In this document: piece by piece, positions 1 through 5,618 of the stretch | How the letters are laid out: the number at the start of each line of letters is the position of its first letter | Numbering within the stretch: position 1 is the stretch's first letter | From: Noviherbaspirillum sp. | Lineage (GTDB): Bacteria > Pseudomonadota > Gammaproteobacteria > Burkholderiales > Burkholderiaceae | DNA: 7,106 nt | Direction of reading: 5' to 3' | Assembly (NCBI GenBank): GCA_028292785.1 | Contig: JAQGLQ010000438.1 | Span: forward strand, 1 to 7,106 | Notes under the pieces: model-generated | What the model was told of the DNA's origin: nothing | The model's database searches: none | Seen by the model: only the letters and a program-made list of their open reading frames with translations | Program-made: the position numbers and the translations under genes

Positions 1-867
1 ATCATTCGCATAAGCCTGTCCTTCATTCTTCTGGCGTTCGCGATCCTGACCCGCCTTGACCGCGTCATCGAATGCAGCCTGGACCTGCTCGGGAGGTTGC
101 ACGTTCTGCATGGTGACGTTAGTGATCTGCACGCCGGATTTATAACGGTCGACGATTTGCTGCATTAACTGATTGACATCGAGCGCTACTTTTTCACGTC
201 CTTCATAGAGCACGAAATCCATTTTGTTTCTGCCAACTATTTCACGAATTGCGGTTTCAGCAACCTGTCGCACCGTTTCTTCCTGATCACGGTTGTTGAA
301 GACCCATTCCGCCGCACTTTTCAGCTTGTACTGCACGGCAAACTGTATGTCGATGATATTTTCATCATCGGTCAGCATCAAAGATTCCTTCGCCTGCTTG
401 TTTTTGAAACTGGACCGATATCCGACTTCGACTGTCCGTACCTGGGAGACGTTAACAACTTCGTGACTCTGAATAGGATAAGGCCAACGCCAGTTGAATC
501 CAGCGGGCGTCATGTGACTGTATTTTCCGAAGGTTAAAACCACTCCGGTCTGGCCTTCCTGCACAATGAAAAAACCGCTTACCAGCCATAGGAACAGAAC
601 AATCGCCGCAATCAGGCCAACGCCGACGCCGGCACCCTTCATATCTGGTGTAAAGCCGCCGCCGCTATCTCCGCGTCCTCCCCTGCCGAATAGGCGGTTC
701 AGTCGCTGATTGAAGTCACGCCAGAGCTGATCGAGGTCGGGAGGACCATCGCCCGGCTTTTTATCGTCATTGCTCTGGTTCTGGCCGTTGTCCTGTGAGC
801 CGCGACCCCACCGCGGATCGTTCAAGGAAAATTTCAGACCTCTTCTTTTTAACAAAGGATGAAGCAT
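1..867 (-). CDS. hflK: HflK, FtsH protease modulator (Band 7/SPFH protein), 5' part only
   Basis: The first 289 codons are visible; the gene continues past the left edge (E. coli HflK is 419 aa, so roughly 130 residues are missing). HflK pairs with HflC in an inner-membrane complex that surrounds and restrains the FtsH AAA protease. The translation has a short cytoplasmic head with the conserved NDPRWG motif (residues 16-21), a Gly/Arg-rich linker (about 61-72), one transmembrane segment (about 79-102), then QEGQTGVVLTFGKY (103-116), which opens the periplasmic SPFH domain. The visible end, with VQPPEQVQAAFDDA and RQKNEGQAYAND, is the typical HflK run into the coiled-coil region. The ATG at 865-867 is the only in-frame ATG ahead of NDPRWG. 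It lacks a clear Shine-Dalgarno, so the exact start is the weakest part of the call. It lies 45 bp after hflX, in the usual hfq-hflX-hflK-hflC order. Confidence 0.95.
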   Translation of the reverse strand, partial: MLHPLLKRRGLKFSLNDPRWGRGSQDNGQNQSNDDKKPGDGPPDLDQLWRDFNQRLNRLFGRGGRGDSGGGFTPDMKGAGVGVGLIAAIVLFLWLVSGFFIVQEGQTGVVLTFGKYSHMTPAGFNWRWPYPIQSHEVVNVSQVRTVEVGYRSSFKNKQAKESLMLTDDENIIDIQFAVQYKLKSAAEWVFNNRDQEETVRQVAETAIREIVGRNKMDFVLYEGREKVALDVNQLMQQIVDRYKSGVQITNVTMQNVQPPEQVQAAFDDAVKAGQDRERQKNEGQAYAND

Positions 868-881
868 TCTGTGGCTGTCCG

Positions 882-911
882 GTTATATGAAAGTTGCAAT
901 GCTAGTTTTAA
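882..911 (-). promoter_or_regulatory. Weak candidate sigma70-type promoter before hflK
   Basis: On the minus strand TTAAAA (906-911, 4 of 6 to the -35 consensus) is followed after 18 nt by TATAAC (882-887, 5 of 6 to the -10 consensus), in the AT-rich gap just after the hflX stop. A transcript from here would start near 875 and leave only about 8 nt before the hflK ATG, which argues against it unless hflK is read almost leaderless. This is a pattern match only; operon read-through from hfq-hflX is the simpler source of hflK mRNA. Confidence 0.2.
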
Positions 912-912
912 T

Positions 913-2034
913 TTATGTACGCGCATCTTGAAACTCCGTAACCGGCAAAGCATCAAGACGGGTTCCCAGGCTCTCCCTGGCGAATCCCGCTATGGCATCA
1001 CGCAGCAGATCAAGGCCGGCGCCACTCTGGGCGCTGATAAAAACACGGCGGATTTTAGCATATTCGTCATGCTCCACCGCCGGCTCCAGCCCGGCGGCAT
1101 CGATCTTGTTCCACACCAGAATCTGAGGAATGTGGTCGGCACCGATCTCCTTCAACACAGTATTGACCTGCGCGATCTGCTCCATGCGTACCGGACTTGC
1201 GGCATCGACCACATGCAAAAGCAGGTCGGCATGAATGGTTTCTTCCAGCGTGGTGCGAAATGCCGCCACTAATTGGTGAGGCAATTCCCGGATGAAACCC
1301 ACGGTATCCGAGATGACAACATTGCCTGCTTCGCCTAGATAAATGCGTCGGGATGTCGTATCAAGCGTGGCGAAAAGCTGATCCGCCGCATAGGACTGCG
1401 CTTTGGTAAGCGCATTGAACAACGTGGATTTTCCGGCGTTCGTATATCCGACCAGCGACACCGAGAAAGTATTGTTGCGATTGCGCGCTCTACGCTGGGT
1501 CTCTCGCTGGCGCTGCAGCTTGTCGAGCCTGGAACGTAATGCCTTGACGCGATCCCCCAAAAGCCGCCGGTCGGTTTCCAGCTGCGTTTCACCGGGCCCT
1601 CGCAAGCCAATACCGCCCTTCTGCCGTTCCAGGTGTGTCCAACCGCGAATCAGGCGCGTTGCCAGATGCTGCAACTGCGCAAGCTCCACCTGGACCTTAC
1701 CTTCATGGCTCTTTGCACGCTGGGCGAAAATATCCAGGATCAGGCTTGTCCGATCGATAACACGGACTTTCAGGTGGCGTTCGAGATTGCGCTGTTGAGC
1801 GGGCGACAGTGCGTGGTTGAAGAGAACGATCTCGGCTTGATGCTCGGACACTGCCTGCGCAATCTCGTCGGCTTTGCCGGAGCCAACGAACAGCGCAGCG
1901 TCGGGGCTTGCCCGCTTACCTATGATGGTGATGACCGGGTCTGCTCCGGCCGATTTTGACAGAAGAGATAATTCTTCGAGACTTGCAGCAAAGTCACCCT
2001 TACCGAAGTCAACGCCGACCAATGCAGCGCGCAT
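913..2034 (-). CDS. hflX: HflX, ribosome-associated/ribosome-splitting GTPase
   Basis: This 373-aa protein is a clear HflX. In E. coli HflX binds the 50S subunit, splits stalled 70S ribosomes (notably after heat stress) and hydrolyses GTP. The N-terminal HflX domain (about 1-190) includes ALSPAQQRNLER (75-86), RVIDRT, LDIFAQRA and the Gly-rich GGIGLRGPGETQLETDRR (140-157), then a basic, probably helical linker. The G domain has G1 GYTNAGKS (196-203), FATLD (221-225), G3 DTVGF (243-247), G4 NKID (309-312) and G5 SAQSG (334-338). It ends about 35 residues after G5, without the extra C-terminal segment of the 426-aa E. coli protein. The ATG lies 27 bp after the hfq stop with no good Shine-Dalgarno, suggesting translational coupling to hfq. 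Identity is very secure; the exact start is a little less so. Confidence 0.98.
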   Translation of the reverse strand: MRAALVGVDFGKGDFAASLEELSLLSKSAGADPVITIIGKRASPDAALFVGSGKADEIAQAVSEHQAEIVLFNHALSPAQQRNLERHLKVRVIDRTSLILDIFAQRAKSHEGKVQVELAQLQHLATRLIRGWTHLERQKGGIGLRGPGETQLETDRRLLGDRVKALRSRLDKLQRQRETQRRARNRNNTFSVSLVGYTNAGKSTLFNALTKAQSYAADQLFATLDTTSRRIYLGEAGNVVISDTVGFIRELPHQLVAAFRTTLEETIHADLLLHVVDAASPVRMEQIAQVNTVLKEIGADHIPQILVWNKIDAAGLEPAVEHDEYAKIRRVFISAQSGAGLDLLRDAIAGFARESLGTRLDALPVTEFQDART

Positions 2035-2061
2035 AGGAAAATTTGCCGATGTAGCGATGTT

Positions 2062-2298
2062 TTATTCCGCTTCCGAATCAAGGTTCAGGTTAACGGCACG
2101 GGCTGGTACGACCGTAGAGATGGCGTGTTTATAGACCATCTGTGTGACGGTATTACGCAGTAGTACAACATATTGATCGAACGATTCAATATGGCCTTGG
2201 AGTTTAATCCCATTGACGAGGTAAATCGAAACCGGAACATGCTCTTTACGTAAGGCGTTGAGGAAGGGGTCTTGTAACAATTGCCCTTTGTTGCTCAT
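2062..2298 (-). CDS. hfq: Hfq, Sm-like RNA chaperone
   Basis: The 78-aa product is a near-canonical Hfq, the hexameric ring protein that pairs small RNAs with target mRNAs and affects their stability and translation. The first helix carries [20 protein letters not shown] (9-28), Sm1 follows with [19 protein letters not shown], and Sm2 is the diagnostic [10 protein letters not shown] (56-65). Proximal-face residues corresponding to E. coli Q8, K56 and H57 are present as Q9, K57 and H58; E. coli F42 is Y43 here. The distal-face residues Y26 and K32 are kept. The rim patch reads R17-K18-E19-H20 where E. coli has R-R-E-R. The tail after the Sm core is only about 13 residues and ends acidic (DSEAE), against about 35 in the 102-aa E. 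coli protein. The ATG has a good GGAG five bases upstream. hflX and hflK follow. Confidence 0.99.
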   Translation of the reverse strand: MSNKGQLLQDPFLNALRKEHVPVSIYLVNGIKLQGHIESFDQYVVLLRNTVTQMVYKHAISTVVPARAVNLNLDSEAE

Positions 2299-2303
2299 GG
2301 CAG

Positions 2304-2307
2304 CTCC
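2304..2307 (-). promoter_or_regulatory. Shine-Dalgarno of hfq
   Basis: GGAG on the minus strand, separated by CTGCC (5 nt) from the hfq ATG at 2296-2298. It is one of the two good ribosome-binding sites in the window and fixes the hfq start. Its five-base form TGGAG (2304-2308) is complementary to two upstream CTCCA copies, so it may be partly occluded in the mRNA. Confidence 0.8.
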
Positions 2308-2335
2308 ATTGTGTTGTTGTGATGTGGAGTTGGAG
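2304..2335 (-). promoter_or_regulatory. Possible Shine-Dalgarno-sequestering leader of hfq
   Basis: Read on the minus strand, CTCCA-A-CTCCA (2335 down to 2325) gives two exact copies of the complement of the hfq ribosome-binding pentamer TGGAG (2308-2304). Either copy could form a 5-bp stem with the site, leaving a loop of 16 nt (proximal copy) or 22 nt (distal copy). The 16-nt loop reads CATCACAACAACACAA and looks unstructured; it holds two adjacent AAC triplets of the A-R-N kind bound by the Hfq distal face. Autoregulation of hfq translation through its leader is known in E. coli. Applying that idea here is inference; the stem is short and only modestly stable. Confidence 0.3.
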
Positions 2336-2342
2336 ACACTAG

Positions 2343-2371
2343 ATGATTTTTCAAGTGCCTTTTTAATACAA
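2343..2371 (-). promoter_or_regulatory. Weak candidate promoter for hfq
   Basis: The 120-bp gap between der and hfq (2299-2418) is the longest in the window and clearly richer in A and T than the genes. Within it, TTGTAT (2366-2371) and AATCAT (2343-2348) are 17 nt apart, matching the -35 and -10 consensus at 3 and 4 of 6 positions. Transcription would start near 2335 and give a leader of roughly 36 nt that includes both CTCCA copies. The match is weak. The better argument for a promoter is the position: hfq is commonly transcribed from its own promoters as well as by read-through. Confidence 0.25.
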
Positions 2372-2374
2372 CGA

Positions 2375-2388
2375 ATTACGAATGTAAT
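2375..2388. repeat. Small inverted repeat in the der-hfq gap
   Basis: ATTAC-GAAT-GTAAT is a perfect 5-bp dyad around a 4-base centre. It overlaps two tandem 7-base units (ACGAATT, ACGAATG, 2371-2384) and a second small dyad, ATCG-ATTT-CGAT (2387-2398). It lies just upstream of the candidate hfq -35 hexamer, where an operator could sit. AT-rich DNA produces short dyads easily, so a functional role is unproven. Confidence 0.25.
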
Positions 2389-2418
2389 CGATTTCGATGT
2401 TTGGTGACAAGAAAAAGG

Positions 2419-3762
2419 CTATTTTTCACCCTGCTTGTACGGATTCCTACTTGAACGCAACTCAATACGTAATGGAGTCCCGACCAATGAAAAAGTTTCG
2501 CGGAAGTGTTTCTCGAGATAGCGCTTGTACTGAGCGTCTATAGCTTCCAGTGCATTGCCGTGAATGACCACGATCGGCGGATTTTGCCCCCCTTGGTGAG
2601 CATAGCGAAGCTTGGGTCTGATCGATCCCTTGCGACGTGGTTGCTGATGTTCGACCGCCTCTTCCAACGCACGCGTCAGTTTTGGAGTGGACAAATTCGC
2701 CGTCGCCGCCGCGTACGCCGAGTCGATGGATTTCATGAGCGGACCGATGCCCGTCGACTTGAGCGCCGAGATGAAATGAAATTTGGCGAAGGAAAGGAAG
2801 CTGAGCTTCCGGTCAATATCCATCTTGATCTCGTCGCGTCTATCGGTCGTCAACCCATCCCACTTGTTGACTCCGACGACCAGCGCCCGGCCGGACTCCA
2901 GGATGAAACCCGCAATATGCGCGTCCTGCTCCGAAATATCTTGCTGCGCATCAAGAAGCAGCAACACGACGTTGGCCTCCGAAATCGACTGCAGGGTTTT
3001 CACGACTGAAAACTTCTCTATCGCTTCGAACACTTTCCCGCGCCGGCGAATTCCAGCGGTATCGATAAGCGTGTAATGCTTCCCGTCCCGCTCGAAGGGA
3101 ATTTCGATGGAATCACGCGTCGTGCCGGGCATGTCGAATGCGATGACCCGATCCTCCCCCAGCAAAGTATTGACGAGCGTCGACTTGCCGACATTCGGCC
3201 TTCCGACGATTGCGATTTTCACGCCCCGGTCCGCCGATTCGGCGGGCGTCTCGTCCGTAGAACGCTGGGCCTCTGCGGTGTTCAGCGCCTCTTCCACCAA
3301 GTCAGCCACGCCGTCGCCATGAGCAGCGGAAATGACGTATGGGTCGCCCATTCCGAGTTCATAGAAATCCGCGGCGACAGCGGTATATTTCATGCCTTCG
3401 GATTTATTCACGACGAGCATTACCGATCGTCCCGACTTGCGCAGGAAATCGGTGATGGTCTTGTCGTGGGGAGTCAGCCCTTGGCGACCGTCGACAATGA
3501 AAATCACGACATCCGCTTCTGCGACAGCCTGCTTGGTCTGCTTGGCCATCTCATGCATGATGCCTTCCTTGGCAACCGGCTCGAAGCCCCCGGTGTCAAT
3601 CACAAGGAAGGGTCGCTCGCCGACACGTCCTTCACCATAGTGGCGGTCGCGCGTCAATCCTGGAAGGTCCGCTACGAGTGCGTCCCGTGACCGGGTCAGC
3701 CGGTTAAACAAGGTGGATTTACCGACGTTGGGTCGGCCTACTAATGCAATAACCGGCTTCAT
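2419..3762 (-). CDS. der: Der (EngA), double-domain ribosome assembly GTPase
   Basis: Der is an essential GTPase of late 50S subunit maturation. The 447-aa product shows the hallmark of two tandem G domains and a C-terminal KH-like domain. Domain 1 has G1 GRPNVGKS (9-16), PGLTRDR (34-40), G3 DTGGF (56-60), G4 NKSE (119-122) and SAAHGDG (145-151). After an acidic linker (about 165-180), domain 2 has G1 GRPNVGKS (187-194), PGTTRDS (212-218), DTAGI (234-238), NKWD (299-302) and SALKS (332-336). The KH-like part fills the rest and includes [12 protein letters not shown] (389-400) and a basic end. G4 of domain 1 carries Glu in place of the usual Asp. The ATG lies 6 bp after the bamB stop, so translation is probably coupled; a weak GAG overlaps the bamB end. 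The TAG stop precedes the 120-bp gap before hfq. Confidence 0.99.
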   Translation of the reverse strand: MKPVIALVGRPNVGKSTLFNRLTRSRDALVADLPGLTRDRHYGEGRVGERPFLVIDTGGFEPVAKEGIMHEMAKQTKQAVAEADVVIFIVDGRQGLTPHDKTITDFLRKSGRSVMLVVNKSEGMKYTAVAADFYELGMGDPYVISAAHGDGVADLVEEALNTAEAQRSTDETPAESADRGVKIAIVGRPNVGKSTLVNTLLGEDRVIAFDMPGTTRDSIEIPFERDGKHYTLIDTAGIRRRGKVFEAIEKFSVVKTLQSISEANVVLLLLDAQQDISEQDAHIAGFILESGRALVVGVNKWDGLTTDRRDEIKMDIDRKLSFLSFAKFHFISALKSTGIGPLMKSIDSAYAAATANLSTPKLTRALEEAVEHQQPRRKGSIRPKLRYAHQGGQNPPIVVIHGNALEAIDAQYKRYLEKHFRETFSLVGTPLRIELRSSRNPYKQGEK

Positions 3763-3768
3763 TGATAT

Positions 3769-4920
3769 TTACTCGGTCGCTAGTGCGACAACCATTCCTG
3801 CCTGGGTTTGAAAAATAGCGTGGGAGCCGGAAACGATCGGCGATCCCGCGATGACCGCGCTTCCATCGGTACTGACGCGAGCGAGCATGCTGCCATCCTC
3901 TCGCGAAAGAAAATGGATATAGCCTTGACCATCGCCTACGATGACCGCGCGGCCGAATGAGACCGGCGTCGTCAGGCGCCGATTGGCCAAGGCGGTGTTA
4001 CGCCAGACACCTGCGCCGCTTTCTCGGGCAAATGCGGCAACAGCCCCGCGTTCATCTGCGGCGAATACGAAACGCTCGTCGAGAGAAACGCCAACGTCGC
4101 TGGATAACTCCTTCATCCATCTCGGCGTTCCGGTGCCCGCGTCAAAACAGGCAATCCGCCCTTGATAAGCCACGGCGCATACATCGTTCCCCGCCACCGC
4201 CGGCGCTCCGGATATATCCGCGATTCTCTCCAGTTCGGTGGTTCCGCGCGGATCACCGACTGCTACCTCCCAGCGGGGGCCGCCGTTAGACAGCGCCAAT
4301 GCTGCAAGCCGACCGCCGGGCAATGCGATAAACGCGGTAGAGCCGGCGATGACGATACCGGGCGCGCTACGCAAAGTCAGCGGCGGAAGGTTGCGCTGCG
4401 CAACCCAACGTCGGGTCCCGGTCTCAGTGTCGTATGCAGCAATCCGGTTGTCCACGCTGCGCACTACGACCAATCCCTGGCCCACCGCCGGCGCCGAAAG
4501 AATTTCGCTCGATGCCTGTGTCTTCCAGCGCAACTTGCCGTCTGCGTCAAAAGCCATGAGCACGCCCTTCTCGCCTGCGACAGCGATCGTGCTTCCGTCG
4601 CTGCCTACGCCCGCCGTCAGCGGCAGGCCGGCATTGATGCGCCACTGCGTCTCGCCGGTGCTGACATCCAGCCGGCTGACCGACCCATCCGCCGCCGCGA
4701 CGAACAAGTTGTTGCCGCTCAGGGCAGGAGAAAATGAAAATATGCCGGCCTTGCCGATAGGTGTGGACCACGCGGTCCGGACCTCCATCAACGGCGTGAA
4801 TTCGACCAGCGCGGCTGGCGGATTGCGTGGCGGAGCCTTGCGCGCGAACGGGTTCAGTGACGAGCAGCCAGCCAATAGAGCCAGCATTCCGATACATGTA
4901 ATTTTTATGGCACTTCGCAT
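3769..4920 (-). CDS. bamB: BamB (YfgL), outer-membrane assembly lipoprotein
   Basis: BamB is the beta-propeller lipoprotein of the BAM complex, anchored on the periplasmic side of the outer membrane, where it binds BamA and aids beta-barrel insertion. From the start chosen here the product is 383 aa (E. coli 392). It begins with a lipoprotein signal peptide, charged MRSAIK then a hydrophobic run, ending in lipobox LLAGC with Cys19 as the acylation site. The rest is PQQ-like propeller repeats, visible as recurring Gly-rich turns followed by Trp: GETQWRI, GKLRWKT, GTRRWVA, GTPRWMK, GAGVWRN. The BamA-contact loop L-T-L-R of the family is present at 181-184, and Asp235 matches E. coli D246. A longer reading from the ATG at 4939-4941 adds seven residues and overlaps the yfgM stop as ATGA. 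I prefer 4918-4920 because AGGGGAG lies just before it and the signal peptide is then of normal length. Confidence 0.96.
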   Translation of the reverse strand: MRSAIKITCIGMLALLAGCSSLNPFARKAPPRNPPAALVEFTPLMEVRTAWSTPIGKAGIFSFSPALSGNNLFVAAADGSVSRLDVSTGETQWRINAGLPLTAGVGSDGSTIAVAGEKGVLMAFDADGKLRWKTQASSEILSAPAVGQGLVVVRSVDNRIAAYDTETGTRRWVAQRNLPPLTLRSAPGIVIAGSTAFIALPGGRLAALALSNGGPRWEVAVGDPRGTTELERIADISGAPAVAGNDVCAVAYQGRIACFDAGTGTPRWMKELSSDVGVSLDERFVFAADERGAVAAFARESGAGVWRNTALANRRLTTPVSFGRAVIVGDGQGYIHFLSREDGSMLARVSTDGSAVIAGSPIVSGSHAIFQTQAGMVVALATE

Positions 4921-4923
4921 CTT

Positions 4924-4930
4924 CTCCCCT
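4924..4930 (-). promoter_or_regulatory. Shine-Dalgarno supporting the inner bamB start
   Basis: AGGGGAG on the minus strand lies 3 nt (5 nt if measured from AGGGG) before the ATG at 4918-4920. The alternative ATG at 4939-4941 is preceded by CGGTTGG and has no comparable site, although its 4-base overlap with the yfgM stop could allow reinitiation. The site therefore decides for the shorter BamB. Confidence 0.6.
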
Positions 4931-4937
4931 TTGGCTT

Positions 4938-5591
4938 TCATCCAACCGCGTTTGCCGGCGCACCGCCACCGATTGCGTCCAGTTTCAGCTGGATCAGTTG
5001 TCGGCCCGGATTCTTCTTGTCGGTTTTTTCCAGAGCCGTCCGATATGCAGCGCGCGCCTCTTCGATCTTGTTTTGCGCGGCAAGAATATCTCCCTTGCGG
5101 TCCGCAGCCGCGCCGGCGAACTGCGTCGGAAAGTCCGACGAGAGAAGTTTCAATCCTTCGTCATATGCTTTCTCGTCCAGGAAGATGCCGGCCAGCCGGA
5201 TCTTTGCTACTGCCTTGTATTCATCGTCCTGCGCCTTGTCGATCACCCATTGCAACTGGGTCTTGGCGGCTTTCAGGTCCCCAGCGTCGAAGGCGGTCTT
5301 GGCGGCGGCAAGCGCTGCCATCTGCGCATACGCCGTTCTTCCGAACTTGTCGGTCATATCGGTTGCGGCACGCTGGACCTTCGCATTATCCTTCGCGACC
5401 ATTGCCTTCTGCAGCTCGTCGTAAAGCTGGGCTGCCTGCACGGACTGGTTTCGTGCGTAATATTTCCATCCGGACCACGCGGAATAAGCCGCCAGCGCGA
5501 GAATCAGCAGCCATGTGACCAGGTTGCCGTACTGCTTCCACCACGCTTTCAGCGTGGCGAGTTGTTCCTGTTCTTCGAGATCGTATGCCAT
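4938..5591 (-). CDS. yfgM: YfgM family: membrane-anchored TPR-like ancillary SecYEG translocon subunit
   Basis: The 217-aa product matches the YfgM (UPF0070) family in architecture and gene position. It opens with a short cytoplasmic stretch, MAYDLEEQEQLATLKAWWKQ, then one transmembrane helix (about 23-43, rich in Leu, Ala and Trp). The periplasmic part is Ala-rich helical repeats of TPR type, seen in AQLYDELQKAMVAKD, YAQMAALAAAKTAFDAGDLKAA and KGDILAAQNKIEEARAAYRTAL. In E. coli (206 aa) YfgM associates with SecYEG and the chaperone PpiD and is thought to hand secreted proteins to periplasmic chaperones. That role fits its place next to bamB, whose machine receives such proteins. It starts 27 bp after hisS with only a distant AGGA, and its TGA sits just before the bamB start. 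No cysteine is present. The family call is firm; the function is by homology. Confidence 0.94.
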   Translation of the reverse strand: MAYDLEEQEQLATLKAWWKQYGNLVTWLLILALAAYSAWSGWKYYARNQSVQAAQLYDELQKAMVAKDNAKVQRAATDMTDKFGRTAYAQMAALAAAKTAFDAGDLKAAKTQLQWVIDKAQDDEYKAVAKIRLAGIFLDEKAYDEGLKLLSSDFPTQFAGAAADRKGDILAAQNKIEEARAAYRTALEKTDKKNPGRQLIQLKLDAIGGGAPANAVG

Positions 5592-5618
5592 GATGACTTG
5601 GTAGTCCTGGTAATTGTT

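Noticed and set aside
859..1272. Plus-strand frame of 137 codons overlapping the hflX 3' end
   Set aside because: It is antisense to the conserved hflX G-domain codons and has no recognisable product.
2411..2427. GAAAAA-TAGCC-TTTTTC inverted repeat at the der stop, considered as a terminator
   Set aside because: The 6-bp stem is almost all A-T, overlaps the stop codon, and has no GC-rich stem with a separate U-tract; it would be too unstable as an intrinsic terminator.
3076..3690. Plus-strand open frame of 204 codons opposite der
   Set aside because: It is wholly antisense to the conserved Der G domains; its sequence mirrors the GTPase codons and resembles no family.
4238..5518. Long plus-strand open frame of 426 codons opposite bamB and yfgM
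   Set aside because: It lies antisense to two well-supported genes, has low-complexity Arg/Pro/Ser-rich composition, no recognisable domain and crosses the bamB-yfgM junction; it is a codon-bias shadow.
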